From: an uncultured Lachnospiraceae bacterium
GTDB taxonomy: Bacteria; Bacillota; Clostridia; Lachnospirales; Lachnospiraceae
NCBI GenBank assembly: GCA_947631955.1
Contig: CANRNJ010000006.1
Coordinates: 121,970 to 185,969 of the forward strand
Length of the DNA stretch: 64,000 nt
Reading direction: 5' to 3'
Shown here: piece after piece, positions 1 through 7,431 of the stretch
How the letters are laid out: the number at the start of each line of letters is the position of its first letter
Numbering within the stretch: position 1 is the first letter of the stretch
Translations under genes and position numbers: made by a program
The notes under the pieces: generated by a model
The model's input: the letters and a program-made list of their open reading frames with translations, nothing else
What the model was told of the DNA's origin: nothing
Databases searched by the model: none

Positions 1-1765
1 TAGCCTGAACGATCTCGTTTTCCTGTTTGTCTTCCTTCACGGAAAACTGTGTCTTCAGATCATATCCTCTCTTGAGCAGCCGTTCGTTCAACAGGGAGAT
101 GTGCTGTTCCACCAGATCAAGGGAACTCTCGTCCTGAAACGTAAAATTGGTGCTCACCTTGTTCTGCTGCATGGCGACATAGACGTCCAACGCGCCGAGA
201 TGCTCCATGTCCAAATGCAGGAGCGCGCTGACATTGCCGTCCCTCGCCGCCAGATTTTTCTTGTTCGTATATACATACAGATCCCCGTGCGCGCTGTTCC
301 CTGCCAGTTTGAGCGGCAGCTGTATATAGGTAAACACATGGTTCAGCTGATTCATAAAATCCACGTTGTTCTGCAGGTTCTGAACGCTTCTGGCCGCCGG
401 TGCATCCGCTTTGTCCATCGTCTGGAGCGCCTCGTGGAGCCGCGCGCTCTGCTCCCTTATCCGCTCGTAAAGCTGTTCGACTTTGCGCGGATCCGCCACG
501 TCCTGCGGCTCGATCAGCCACTGTTTCCCGATTTCGGCTTTCAGCAGGCCCTCAAACTCCCGGCTGCCCAGCAGCCTCTCCATCAGGCGCATGTGCGGGC
601 TGTCCGCCCCCGCCTTCAAAACATTGTCGCGGATAAAAGTCAATACCTCTTTCGGCGGCAGGTCCCCCTTACGGATCTGCGCGGCCGTATCCTCCGCCGC
701 CCCCAGTTCCTTAAGCATGTCGCTCAGCGCTCCCCACTGTTTATCCGTAAGCGCCGTCTGCTGCGTCCCATCGGGGTTCTGCGCGGCCGAAGTCTGTCCC
801 GCCTGCCCCGCGGGCGATCCGGGATCCGGCGATTTCTCCGGTCTGACCGTTTCAAGCAGGGTCTGGGCCGGATCCGCTGCTGCCGCCGCTGTCTGTTCCT
901 GCGGACCGGCCGCGTTTATCCGGGCGTCCTGACCTTCTGGCAGCGTATGAGCCGTCTGGGGATCCTGTCCGTTCTCTTCCGCGCCCTCCATGATCACGCT
1001 GCCGTCGATGATCACCGGCTGCGCGGTTTCCTTCTGCATGACCATCCCGTCTGCCGCAGGCTCCGGACCGGTAAAAATATCCAAGATCTTCTGGTAGAAA
1101 AGGACCGCCTGATCCGCATGTCCCCCGTCCATCAATTCATGAAACACTTCCGGCAGCTGATCCATGATCGTTTCGGCGCTTCCCACCAGCTGATGATTTA
1201 CGTTGACATACTGTTCAAACTGCTCGATACCGGCTTCGCTGATCGGCAGTCCCAGTCTTGTCATCTGTATCAGGGCGGCCGGATCCTGCGTCGGGAACTC
1301 CATGAGCAGCCTGCTGACGTTGGCCAGCGACTCCTTGTCGATCGGCATACCCTCCTCCATCATGACCGCCACCATCTCTATGTTATTGGCCGTTTCAGGC
1401 AGTCCGGCCTCTCCGAGCGCGCGTAAGATCGTCGGTTCGTTCGCCATGTTGGCATACAGGGGCGTCAGCGACAGGACCGAGCCGTTATTTGCCTTCACTT
1501 CAAAACTCATGTTCTGTCCGAGCGCAAGATTGATATTCTGATCGATCCTTGCATTGATCATCATATCCTGCCTGAGCGCGATCTGGACGGAACTGCCGTT
1601 CCTGCTGACTACTGCCCCCTGTATCGTCTGCCCCGGCGCCAGATTCCGGATCTGGCTCTGGACGCGGTAAGCGCGCTCTCCTCTGGACATGGATTCGGTC
1701 CCTTTGACCGCATCCGAGGATCTCATATTCTGATCATTCCGTTTAAAAATTGTTCCAAGATTCAA
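1..1765 (-). CDS. FliK/YlqG-like flagellar hook-length-control-type protein (3' end beyond window)
   Basis: Open frame of about 588 codons running off the left edge. I place the start at a TTG (1765) because AGAGGG lies six bases upstream; the next in-frame Met is 12 codons later. The N-terminal 130 residues contain a basic, OB-like stretch about 'QTIQGAVVSRNGSSVQIAL'. The middle is Ala/Gln/Pro-rich and low in complexity. The last 120 visible residues have the FliK C-terminal pattern (a 'LPLKL' strand, then 'GDLYVY' and a Val/Leu-rich amphipathic helix). Such domains set hook length in flagellar export. In Bacillus the gene after rnhB (ylqG) is of this type, so the position fits. It could be a YlqG-like protein not devoted to flagella. 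The family call is fairly sure, the exact role is not. Confidence 0.7.
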   Translation of the reverse strand, partial: MNLGTIFKRNDQNMRSSDAVKGTESMSRGERAYRVQSQIRNLAPGQTIQGAVVSRNGSSVQIALRQDMMINARIDQNINLALGQNMSFEVKANNGSVLSLTPLYANMANEPTILRALGEAGLPETANNIEMVAVMMEEGMPIDKESLANVSRLLMEFPTQDPAALIQMTRLGLPISEAGIEQFEQYVNVNHQLVGSAETIMDQLPEVFHELMDGGHADQAVLFYQKILDIFTGPEPAADGMVMQKETAQPVIIDGSVIMEGAEENGQDPQTAHTLPEGQDARINAAGPQEQTAAAAADPAQTLLETVRPEKSPDPGSPAGQAGQTSAAQNPDGTQQTALTDKQWGALSDMLKELGAAEDTAAQIRKGDLPPKEVLTFIRDNVLKAGADSPHMRLMERLLGSREFEGLLKAEIGKQWLIEPQDVADPRKVEQLYERIREQSARLHEALQTMDKADAPAARSVQNLQNNVDFMNQLNHVFTYIQLPLKLAGNSAHGDLYVYTNKKNLAARDGNVSALLHLDMEHLGALDVYVAMQQNKVSTNFTFQDESSLDLVEQHISLLNERLLKRGYDLKTQFSVKEDKQENEIVQA

Positions 1766-1780
1766 TGCAATCCCTCTTTT

Positions 1781-1868
1781 ATGACCGTATCACCGGCGCC
1801 TTCCGCATCGGCACCTTCGGCATCAGCATCTTCCGCACCGGTATTTTCTGCCAAACGGCATCCCGAAA
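1781..1868. repeat. Short degenerate tandem repeats between rnhB and the FliK-like gene
   Basis: Imperfect 12 to 15 base units of the type CTTCCGCATCGG / CTTCGGCATCAG repeat about five times. Read on the minus strand in the frame one base off rnhB they give an open Ala/Glu/Asp/Gly-rich peptide whose TGA stop (1762-1764) overlaps the TTG start of the FliK-like gene. The 12-mer CTTCCGCATCGG is also present in the array at 3240-3360. Confidence 0.7.
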
Positions 1869-1870
1869 AT

Positions 1871-2632
1871 TCAATCGCAGAAATGGGTGATGAACGATCT
1901 TCTGTGGATCGGGCACGGCCCGTACTTTTTCAGCGCGTCGATGTGAGCCTGCGCGCCGTATCCTTTATTGGAGGCAAATCCGTATTCCGGATACACCTCG
2001 TCATACTGCACCATCAGCCGGTCTCTGGTCACCTTGGCCACGATGCTCGCCGCTCCGATGGAGATACTCTTCGCATCCCCCTTGATGATCGGCACCTGCC
2101 GAATCGATATCCGGGGGATCGTGACCGCATCGTTCAGCAGAAGGTCCGGCGCCGGTTTCAGGGCGGCGACCGCCTCGCGCATCGCCTCATAAGTCGCCTG
2201 AAGGATGTTGATCTCGTCGATCCTCTGCGGCGTGCTGTAACCGAGTCCTACCGCGACGGCCTGATCCATGATCACGTCATATAGTTCTTCTCTTTTTTTT
2301 TCGGACAGTTTCTTGGAATCGTTGATATATAAAATATCACAATTTTTCGGCAGGATCACGGCGCCCGCCACGACCGGTCCGGCGAGCGGTCCTCTCCCCA
2401 CCTCATCGATGCCGCATATATATGTGTAGGAATCGTATTCTTTTTCATATTTTTTGAGCGCTTCACAGCGGGCCTTTTCCTTCTCGTAAGCCGCGATCCG
2501 CTTTCTGCCCTGCTCCACCGCATGGCGCACGCCCGCGCGCCCGTCGTCTTCATACCGCGAAATAAGCGCAGGCAGCTCTCTGATATCGGCTGCCTGTAAT
2601 TGTGCCTTTATGCTTCCTATCGTTTCTTCCAC
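1871..2632 (-). CDS. rnhB: Ribonuclease HII
   Basis: Endonuclease that cuts RNA in RNA-DNA hybrids and removes misincorporated ribonucleotides. All four acidic active-site residues are visible: Asp76 and Glu77 in 'GIDEVGRG', Asp168 in 'LLNDAV' and Asp204 in 'AKVTRDR'. The C-terminal 'HRRSF' block is also present. At 253 residues it has the N-terminal extension of about 70 residues common in Firmicute RNase HII. The start is GTG, 12 bases after the lepB stop, with AGGTGAGG upstream; no better start is visible. It follows lepB and rbgA in the same order as in many Firmicutes (rplS-lepB-ylqF-rnhB), so it is probably co-transcribed with them. Confidence 0.95.
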   Translation of the reverse strand: MEETIGSIKAQLQAADIRELPALISRYEDDGRAGVRHAVEQGRKRIAAYEKEKARCEALKKYEKEYDSYTYICGIDEVGRGPLAGPVVAGAVILPKNCDILYINDSKKLSEKKREELYDVIMDQAVAVGLGYSTPQRIDEINILQATYEAMREAVAALKPAPDLLLNDAVTIPRISIRQVPIIKGDAKSISIGAASIVAKVTRDRLMVQYDEVYPEYGFASNKGYGAQAHIDALKKYGPCPIHRRSFITHFCD

Positions 2633-2644
2633 TGTCCCGTAACC

Positions 2645-3184
2645 TCACCTGTGCTTTATCAGTCCGAATTTGTCAAGCGGCCAGATGCGCAGCCACGCCC
2701 GGCCGATGATCTCGTCCCTCGATATGCTGCCGACGGACGGGTCCCTGCTGTCCGTACTGTTGTTTCGATTGTCGCCCATGACAAAATATTCATCGTCTCC
2801 CAGTTGGATCTCCTCATACGCCCGGCCCGGATCCTGTATGACTTCCTTGCCGTAGTCCTCTTGCAGGATCTCGCCGTTGATCAGTATATTTCCTTCCTCG
2901 TCGATCCGTATCGTTTCCCCCGGCAGACCTATGATCCTTTTGATATAAAACGTGTTGTCTTCATAACGGAAAGGAAATACGATAATGTCAAAGCGTTCCG
3001 GGTCGTGGAACCGGTAGCTGATCTTATCGACGATCAGATTATCCTCGCTGCTCAGTTTCGGTTCCATGGAACTGCCCAGCACCTGCGTCCTCTGCCCCAC
3101 AAAATGAATGAGCAGATAGACTGCGCATAAGACAAACAATATGTAGACACTGGTGCTCAATATTTCTTTCATTACCTTTTTCAT
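2645..3184 (-). CDS. lepB: Signal peptidase I (first of two)
   Basis: Membrane serine protease that removes signal peptides from exported proteins. One N-terminal membrane segment (residues about 9-28) is followed by the catalytic Ser39 in 'GSSMEP', the general-base Lys82 in 'FYIKRIIGLPGE' and the C-terminal 'GDNRNNSTDSR' box. The length (179 residues) is typical of the Gram-positive SipS type. The ATG overlaps by four bases (ATGA) the TGA that ends the repeat-rich frame extending from rbgA, which suggests present or past translational coupling. A paralogue lies at 4280-4864 on the other side of rbgA. Confidence 0.93.
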   Translation of the reverse strand: MKKVMKEILSTSVYILFVLCAVYLLIHFVGQRTQVLGSSMEPKLSSEDNLIVDKISYRFHDPERFDIIVFPFRYEDNTFYIKRIIGLPGETIRIDEEGNILINGEILQEDYGKEVIQDPGRAYEEIQLGDDEYFVMGDNRNNSTDSRDPSVGSISRDEIIGRAWLRIWPLDKFGLIKHR

Positions 3185-3387
3185 TCCGTCATTCCCTCGA
3201 TTCGTCCCGGCCTTCTATGCCTTTTTTCTTCCATGCCGGTTTTTTCTGCGCCGGTTCCTTCTATGCCGCTTACTTCCGCATCGGTTCCTTCTATGCCAAC
3301 TCTTCGGCATCGGTTCTTTCCATGCCGGTTCTTCTGCGCCGGTTCCTTTCATCCCGCGTGCTTCCAAATCTCCGATTCCGCGCTGCC
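3185..3387. repeat. 30-bp-type imperfect tandem array after rbgA
   Basis: About five units of roughly 30 bases built on TTC(T/C)GC(G/A)(C/T)CGGTTCCTTCTATGCC lie between the rbgA stop and lepB. On the minus strand, the rbgA frame is closed by TAG (3388) and a TGA twelve codons later, then stays open with Glu/Gly/Thr/Ala-rich codons until a TGA that overlaps the lepB ATG. This looks like a decayed repetitive C-terminal tail. Confidence 0.75.
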
Positions 3388-4257
3388 CTATTCTGCGGAT
3401 CCGTCAGCGGGCGGACGCTCCAAAGTGATCCTGCCGATCCTTCCGCTCCGGAAATCATCCATTATGAGGGCGGACGCTTTCTCGTAATCGGCCTCCTGCC
3501 CTTTCCGGTAACATTTCCGGTCTTCACAGATATGCGTCAGCACCATAAGCGGAGTCGTCATATCATCCACGTTCTCCATCCGGTATCGGGAAGCCAGCTG
3601 CGCTCTGTAGTTCTGCAGCAGATAGGCGATCAGATCCGATGCAAGTTCCGTCATCTGCAGTATCTCGTCGTTCATCGACCCGATCAGCGCCAGATTCCTG
3701 CCGACCTCCTTGCTCTCGAACTTCGGCCACAGGATCCCCGGCGTATCCAGAAATTCCAGTTCCTTATTCAGGCGGATCCACTGTTTCCCTTTGGTGACGC
3801 CGGGCTTATTGCCCGTTTTGGCGCACGCCTTTCCGGCAAAAGAATTGATAAAAGTTGATTTCCCCACATTGGGGATCCCTGCCACGATCGCGCGGATCGG
3901 CCTGTTCTTTATGCCTCGTTTTCGATCCCGCTCGATCTTCTCCCGGCAGGCTTCCCTTACGGTCCCGTATATCGCCTTTAGACCCTGCCCGCTTTTGGCG
4001 TTGATCTCGACCGCATAAATGCCCTGCTTCTTAAAATATTCCATCCACAGGCGGTTCACTTTCTCGTCAGCCAGATCGGATTTATTGAGCAGGACCAGCC
4101 GCGACTTGCCCGCACAGAGCCCGTCTATATCCGGATTCCGGCTGCTGGACGGGATCCTTGCGTCCACCAGTTCGATCACCAGATCGATCAATCCTATATT
4201 TTCCTGCATCATCCGTTTAGCTTTGGTCATATGACCCGGATACCATTGATAATTCAT
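3388..4257 (-). CDS. rbgA: Ribosome biogenesis GTPase RbgA (YlqF)
   Basis: Circularly permuted GTPase that assists late assembly of the 50S subunit in Bacillus. The permuted motif order is visible: G4 'NKSD' (58-61), G5-like 'NAKSG' (86-90), then G1 'GIPNVGKST' (about 127-135) and G3 'DTPG' (171-174), followed by a helical C-terminal domain. The N-terminus 'WYPGHMTKAKR' is the family signature. Length 289 residues, as usual for the family. The gene lies between two signal peptidase genes, 22 bases after the upstream one, in the rplS-lepB-rbgA-rnhB cluster. The last codons 'GSAE' are echoed directly after the stop (GSAE again), the first sign of the repeat array that follows. Confidence 0.95.
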   Translation of the reverse strand: MNYQWYPGHMTKAKRMMQENIGLIDLVIELVDARIPSSSRNPDIDGLCAGKSRLVLLNKSDLADEKVNRLWMEYFKKQGIYAVEINAKSGQGLKAIYGTVREACREKIERDRKRGIKNRPIRAIVAGIPNVGKSTFINSFAGKACAKTGNKPGVTKGKQWIRLNKELEFLDTPGILWPKFESKEVGRNLALIGSMNDEILQMTELASDLIAYLLQNYRAQLASRYRMENVDDMTTPLMVLTHICEDRKCYRKGQEADYEKASALIMDDFRSGRIGRITLERPPADGSAE

Positions 4258-4279
4258 CTGTCCGGTCCCTTTCTATGCT

Positions 4280-4864
4280 TCACTTGATCAGTCCTGTGGT
4301 TTCCATATCATTTCCGAAACGGAACCACGCTTTGCCGATAATATCCTTTTTCCGGACGGCGCCGATATTGCCTGAACGGCTGTCCTCGCTGCTGTTGCGG
4401 TTATCGCCCAGCACAAAAAATTCGTCCGATCCAAGCGCCAGGTCGTTCTGCGCGATGCCGGAATCGATCATCTGATCATAGGCGTCGTCCTCTTCCAACA
4501 GCGCTCCGTCCACATATACGCTTCCGTCCTGAATATGTATCGTTTCTCCCGGAAGGCCGACCACCCTCTTGACATAATAATGAGATTTCTCGTTGCCGTT
4601 CGGCAGAAAGACGACCACATCTCCCCGCTTCGGCGACGACAGCCGGTATATCACCCGGTTGATCAGTATTTCCTGCCCGTTGCCCAGCATCGGCTCCATG
4701 GAATCGCCCACGATGCTCGTTCTCATCCCCACCGAGAATACGATCACAAAAGCAAGAAAAAAAGCGATCATGCTTCCGATGATCATCTCAAAGATGTCTT
4801 TGATGACTTTGGGATTCAGCCTCTTTTTTTTCTGATAAAAAGTCAGTCCTTTTCGTCTTGCCAC
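4280..4864 (-). CDS. lepB: Signal peptidase I (second of two)
   Basis: Second type I signal peptidase, 194 residues. I place the start at the GTG at 4864 because GGAGGA ends seven bases before it; a GTG five codons upstream would put that site inside the gene. A Lys/Arg-rich cytoplasmic tail precedes one membrane segment (about 27-46). Catalytic Ser55 is in 'GDSMEP' and Lys99 in 'YYVKRVVGLPGE', followed by 'GDNRNSSEDSRSG'. It is only partly similar to the downstream copy, so the two may differ in substrates or level. A good promoter lies immediately upstream, so this gene probably heads the unit lepB-rbgA-lepB-rnhB-fliK-like. Confidence 0.93.
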   Translation of the reverse strand: MARRKGLTFYQKKKRLNPKVIKDIFEMIIGSMIAFFLAFVIVFSVGMRTSIVGDSMEPMLGNGQEILINRVIYRLSSPKRGDVVVFLPNGNEKSHYYVKRVVGLPGETIHIQDGSVYVDGALLEEDDAYDQMIDSGIAQNDLALGSDEFFVLGDNRNSSEDSRSGNIGAVRKKDIIGKAWFRFGNDMETTGLIK

Positions 4865-4885
4865 GGATCGTTCCTCCACTTTAGT

Positions 4886-4914
4886 ATTATACCAATATCA
4901 CAGGCCAAAAGCAA
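4886..4914 (-). promoter_or_regulatory. Promoter of the lepB-rbgA-lepB-rnhB unit
   Basis: On the minus strand: TTGCTT at 4909-4914, 17 bases, then a perfect TATAAT at 4886-4891. The predicted start point (about 4879) leaves a leader of some 15 bases containing the GGAGGA site of the GTG at 4864. Confidence 0.7.
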
Positions 4915-4925
4915 TCTTCCCGCCG

Positions 4926-5081
4926 GGCAAAAAGCCAATTCCCGCACCCGCCGCGCAAAATCAATTTCTGTACCCATCGTGCAAAATCAATTCCCGCGCC
5001 GCCGCTTAAAAGCCGATTCCTGCACCCATCGTGCAAAATCAATTCCTGTGCCGCCGCTTAAAAACCGATTCCGGGAAACGG
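4926..5081. repeat. 26-bp imperfect tandem array, about six units
   Basis: Units begin near 4927, 4955, 4981, 5007, 5033 and 5059. Most are 26 bases long and alternate between two versions (…ACCCATCGT and …GCCGCCGCT), giving a 52-base higher-order period. The array lies between the rplS terminator and the lepB promoter. No coding potential or spacer structure was seen. Confidence 0.8.
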
Positions 5082-5119
5082 ATCCCTGCATCCGCATCCA
5101 AAAGGCAGGACCGCTACGC

Positions 5120-5154
5120 AAAAACAGATACCTTAAATCTCTTCAAGGTATCTG
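5120..5154 (-). terminator. rplS terminator
   Basis: Ten-base perfect stem (CAGATACCTT / AAGGTATCTG), ten-base loop, then TTTTTG on the minus strand, 26 bases after the rplS stop. Typical intrinsic terminator. Confidence 0.88.
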
Positions 5155-5180
5155 CCTTATGTTGTTTCTGTCCGATCAGA

Positions 5181-5525
5181 CTATTTTACCTCTTTGACCT
5201 TGGCTTTCTTGCCGACACGGTTTCTCAGGTAATTCAGCTTCGCACGTCTTACCTTACCTCTTCTTACCACTTCCACTTTCTCAATATTCGGAGAGTGCAG
5301 GGGCCATGTTCTCTCGACGCCGACGCCGTTGGATAACTTTCTTACAGTAAACGTAGCTCTGTTGCTTCCGCCCTGTATCTTCAATACGGTCCCCTCAAAG
5401 ATCTGTATCCTCTCGCGGTTTCCTTCCTTGATCTTGCCGTATACCTTTACGGTGTCGCCTACTCTGAAATCGCCGACGGTTTCTTTCAGCTGCTCCGCCT
5501 CGATCTCTTTGATGATATCGTTCAT
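5181..5525 (-). CDS. rplS: 50S ribosomal protein L19
   Basis: Ribosomal protein at the 30S/50S interface, 114 residues, the normal L19 length. The start is the ATG at 5525 ('[12 protein letters not shown]') behind AGGAGG eight bases upstream; a longer frame upstream is not family-like. L19 blocks visible are '[19 protein letters not shown]', '[10 protein letters not shown]' and '[15 protein letters not shown]' followed by the basic C-terminus '[14 protein letters not shown]'. It has its own promoter and terminator, so unlike in E. coli it is largely separate from rpsP-rimM-trmD. Confidence 0.97.
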   Translation of the reverse strand: MNDIIKEIEAEQLKETVGDFRVGDTVKVYGKIKEGNRERIQIFEGTVLKIQGGSNRATFTVRKLSNGVGVERTWPLHSPNIEKVEVVRRGKVRRAKLNYLRNRVGKKAKVKEVK

Positions 5526-5598
5526 AATCTTCCTCCTATCGATCCGGATGTTCTTAATACATTCTGTAACAGAGGACCATCTTTTTTGCAACAGTAAT
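5526..5598 (-). promoter_or_regulatory. 5' leader of rplS, possible L19-binding regulatory RNA
   Basis: About 65 transcribed bases separate the promoter from the rplS start. Rfam describes an L19 leader in low-GC Gram-positives. I could not confirm its consensus by eye, so this rests on position only. Confidence 0.25.
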
Positions 5599-5627
5599 AA
5601 TTTAGCATACTATGCCGTAAAATGCAA
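5599..5627 (-). promoter_or_regulatory. rplS promoter
   Basis: TTGCAT at 5622-5627, 17-base spacer, TAAATT at 5599-5604 (minus strand), about 75 bases before the rplS start. Confidence 0.6.
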
Positions 5628-5642
5628 GGATTTTTTCACCGG

Positions 5643-5758
5643 TCCTGCCTCTTCGGCCCGTTCCCTGTTTTTACCCCGGCTTTTCCATCCTTTTTTCCGG
5701 CTTTTCCATCCTTTTTTTCCTGATTTTCCATCTTTTTTCCCGGCTTTTCACGCACGTT
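5643..5758. repeat. 20-bp Lys-rich-type tandem array
   Basis: Four imperfect copies of CCGGCTTTTCCATCCTTTTTT sit directly after the stop of the sensor-kinase remnant. On the minus strand one frame reads Lys/Gly/Asp-rich. Probably a slippage-derived array. Confidence 0.7.
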
Positions 5759-5762
5759 TTCC

Positions 5763-6082
5763 TCAGGACTTCAGTATGGAGATGGCCTTCTCCTCGTCAA
5801 ATTCTTCTTCCACGGCAAGCAGCGCGTTCCTGATCTTATCATGCACCTGAGGATGCAGCGGTTTGGCCAGCCACTCTTTCATGCGGTCTGTGGCCTGCTG
5901 GGTCTGAAATACGTCCAGCCATTGGATCACCTCGGCCAGTTCTTCCCAGTGGTCCTGCACATAGGCAAGACGGCCTTTCTTCCCTGCTTTCTCATGCTCA
6001 TACGCTATATCGGCAAGCTGTCCGGCGCCATGACCACTATCAATGTCCGATTACGTCTTCTGTTGGTTTTTCTGTGTTCCAC
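5763..6082 (-). pseudogene. Remnant of a sensor kinase: N-terminus joined to the end of an Hpt domain
   Basis: Two pieces of what looks like one deleted gene. At 6082 a GTG behind AGGAG starts a frame reading 'VEHRKTNRRRNRTLIVVM', the basic-then-hydrophobic start of a membrane protein, which stops at 6005. In another frame, from about 6054 to 5763, runs 'GAGQLADIAYEHEKAG', then about 65 residues ('DHWEELAEVIQWL'…), which looks like the C-terminal half of a histidine phosphotransfer domain. The His-x-Leu-Lys-Gly helix that should precede it is gone. The simplest reading is an internal deletion that fused both ends of a response-regulator partner kinase out of frame. A short functional protein from the GTG at 5960 is possible but unlikely. 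Confidence 0.55.
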
Positions 6083-6109
6083 GATATTCTCCTGTTGGAT
6101 GTCCCTTTG

Positions 6110-6481
6110 TCAGTCTTCATCCATCATATGCCGCAGGTGCGGCAGTAACTCCTCCGGCACAAAGGGCTTCTTAAAAACGTCCACGGCGCCTGCCTGCCGC
6201 CCTTTGTCCATTGCAGCCTTATCATCGTCCGCCGTAAGAAATGCCACGGGAATATCCGCGGCATCCGGGTTTTCCCGAATGGCGGCAAGGGTGCTGAAGC
6301 CGTCCATTTCAGGCATATGAATATCTAAAAGGATCAGATCCGGTCTGTTATGATTCAGGAACTTAACCGCCAAAGCGCCTGATTTTACACAGCTTACGCG
6401 GAACCCTTCATCACTCAGTATACGGTTTGCCATCGTCAGATTCGCCGGATCATCATCAACGACCAATATCCATGCGCTCAT
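6110..6481 (-). CDS. Stand-alone response regulator (REC only)
   Basis: Single receiver domain of 123 residues without an output domain, CheY/Spo0F-like. Acidic pocket 'VVDDDPAN', phosphoacceptor Asp in 'LILLDIHMPEMDG', Thr in 'FLTADDD' and Lys in 'VFKKPFVPEEL' are all present, so it should be phosphorylatable. The start is the ATG at 6481 ('MSAWILVVDDD') with GAGGAG upstream. Its neighbour downstream is the degraded kinase/Hpt remnant, so its original partner may be lost and the regulator orphaned, placed inside the ribosomal operon between trmD and rplS. Confidence 0.85.
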   Translation of the reverse strand: MSAWILVVDDDPANLTMANRILSDEGFRVSCVKSGALAVKFLNHNRPDLILLDIHMPEMDGFSTLAAIRENPDAADIPVAFLTADDDKAAMDKGRQAGAVDVFKKPFVPEELLPHLRHMMDED

Positions 6482-6600
6482 ATCCTTATTCTCCTCTTTT
6501 GCCCTATGTTTTGTATCAGAGTGCCATTCCTGCATTTATTTCAGCATATCTTCCGCACGCCCGCACTTTCGTTCAGGGAAAATGCAGACGCCGGAAAAAA

Positions 6601-7380
6601 TCAGGATGTTTCGTCCTGCGGACGCTGCCTGCCCGCTATATATTTTTCATACAGTTCCGGGCGCAGCCGTCTGGTCCTCTCGACAGACTGCTCATACCGC
6701 CATGCTTCCACTTTGGCATGATCGCCTGACAACAGCACCTCCGGCACCCGCTTATCCCGCCAGACCTCCGGGCGGGAGTACTGGGGATATTCCAGAAGTC
6801 CGTCATGAAACGATTCCGTCACGGCGGAATCATCATTGTGGAGCACGCCGGGCACAAGTCTGGCTATGGCGTCTATCATGACCATCGCCGCAAGCTCGCC
6901 CCCTGTAAGCACATAATCCCCGATGGAAACAAAGTCCGTAACCACTTCCTCCAAGACCCTTTCATCGATCCCTTCGTAATGGCCGCATAGGAAGATCAGA
7001 TCCTCCTCTTTCGCCAGTTCCTTCGCCATATCCTGATGAAAGACCCGTCCCTGCGGCGTCACATAGATCACCCGCGGTCTCCTGCCGTCCTGCGCCTGCG
7101 CGCCGCTTCCCGCCATGACAGCGCCGTTTTCCCTGCGCGCCGCGATCTGCCGCTGCACCGCAATACACGCGTCATATACCGGCTGCGCCTGCATCAGCAT
7201 CCCCGCGCCGCCGCCATATGTATAGTCGTCCACTTTACCGTGTTTGTCAAGCGTATAATCGCGTATGTTGACCGCATCAATAAAAATGCTGCCTTTCTCC
7301 ACGGCCCTGCCGATAATACTGGTGTTCAATCCCTGCAGTACCATATCGGGAAAAAGCGTAAGAACATGAAAATACATCAT
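6601..7380 (-). CDS. trmD: tRNA (guanine-37-N1)-methyltransferase
   Basis: Methylates G37 of tRNAs with G36, using S-adenosylmethionine, to prevent +1 frameshifting. N-terminus 'FHVLTLFPDMV', the deep trefoil-knot region 'GDYVLTGGELAAMVMIDAI' and the catalytic-region block 'LSGDHAKVEAWRYEQSVERT' are all clear. 259 residues. Two adjacent ATGs are possible starts; GGAG fits either. It follows rimM, 51 bases apart, the conserved rimM-trmD order. Confidence 0.96.
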   Translation of the reverse strand: MMYFHVLTLFPDMVLQGLNTSIIGRAVEKGSIFIDAVNIRDYTLDKHGKVDDYTYGGGAGMLMQAQPVYDACIAVQRQIAARRENGAVMAGSGAQAQDGRRPRVIYVTPQGRVFHQDMAKELAKEEDLIFLCGHYEGIDERVLEEVVTDFVSIGDYVLTGGELAAMVMIDAIARLVPGVLHNDDSAVTESFHDGLLEYPQYSRPEVWRDKRVPEVLLSGDHAKVEAWRYEQSVERTRRLRPELYEKYIAGRQRPQDETS

Positions 7381-7431
7381 CGCAACTCCGTATGCAAACC
7401 AATTTTATTCCCGCTGCGCGCCGGTGCGTTC

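Noticed and set aside
101..1426. Long open frame of 441 codons on the plus strand
   Set aside because: Antisense to the FliK-like gene; its Arg/His/Leu-rich product matches no family, and the minus strand has the recognisable domain and ribosome binding site. The same applies to other long plus-strand frames, for example opposite smc, the ECF ATPase and the hybrid kinase.
5763..5960. Functional 65-residue protein starting at GTG 5960
   Set aside because: No ribosome binding site at that GTG, and the homology to the Hpt C-terminal half continues upstream of it without a start; better seen as a remnant.
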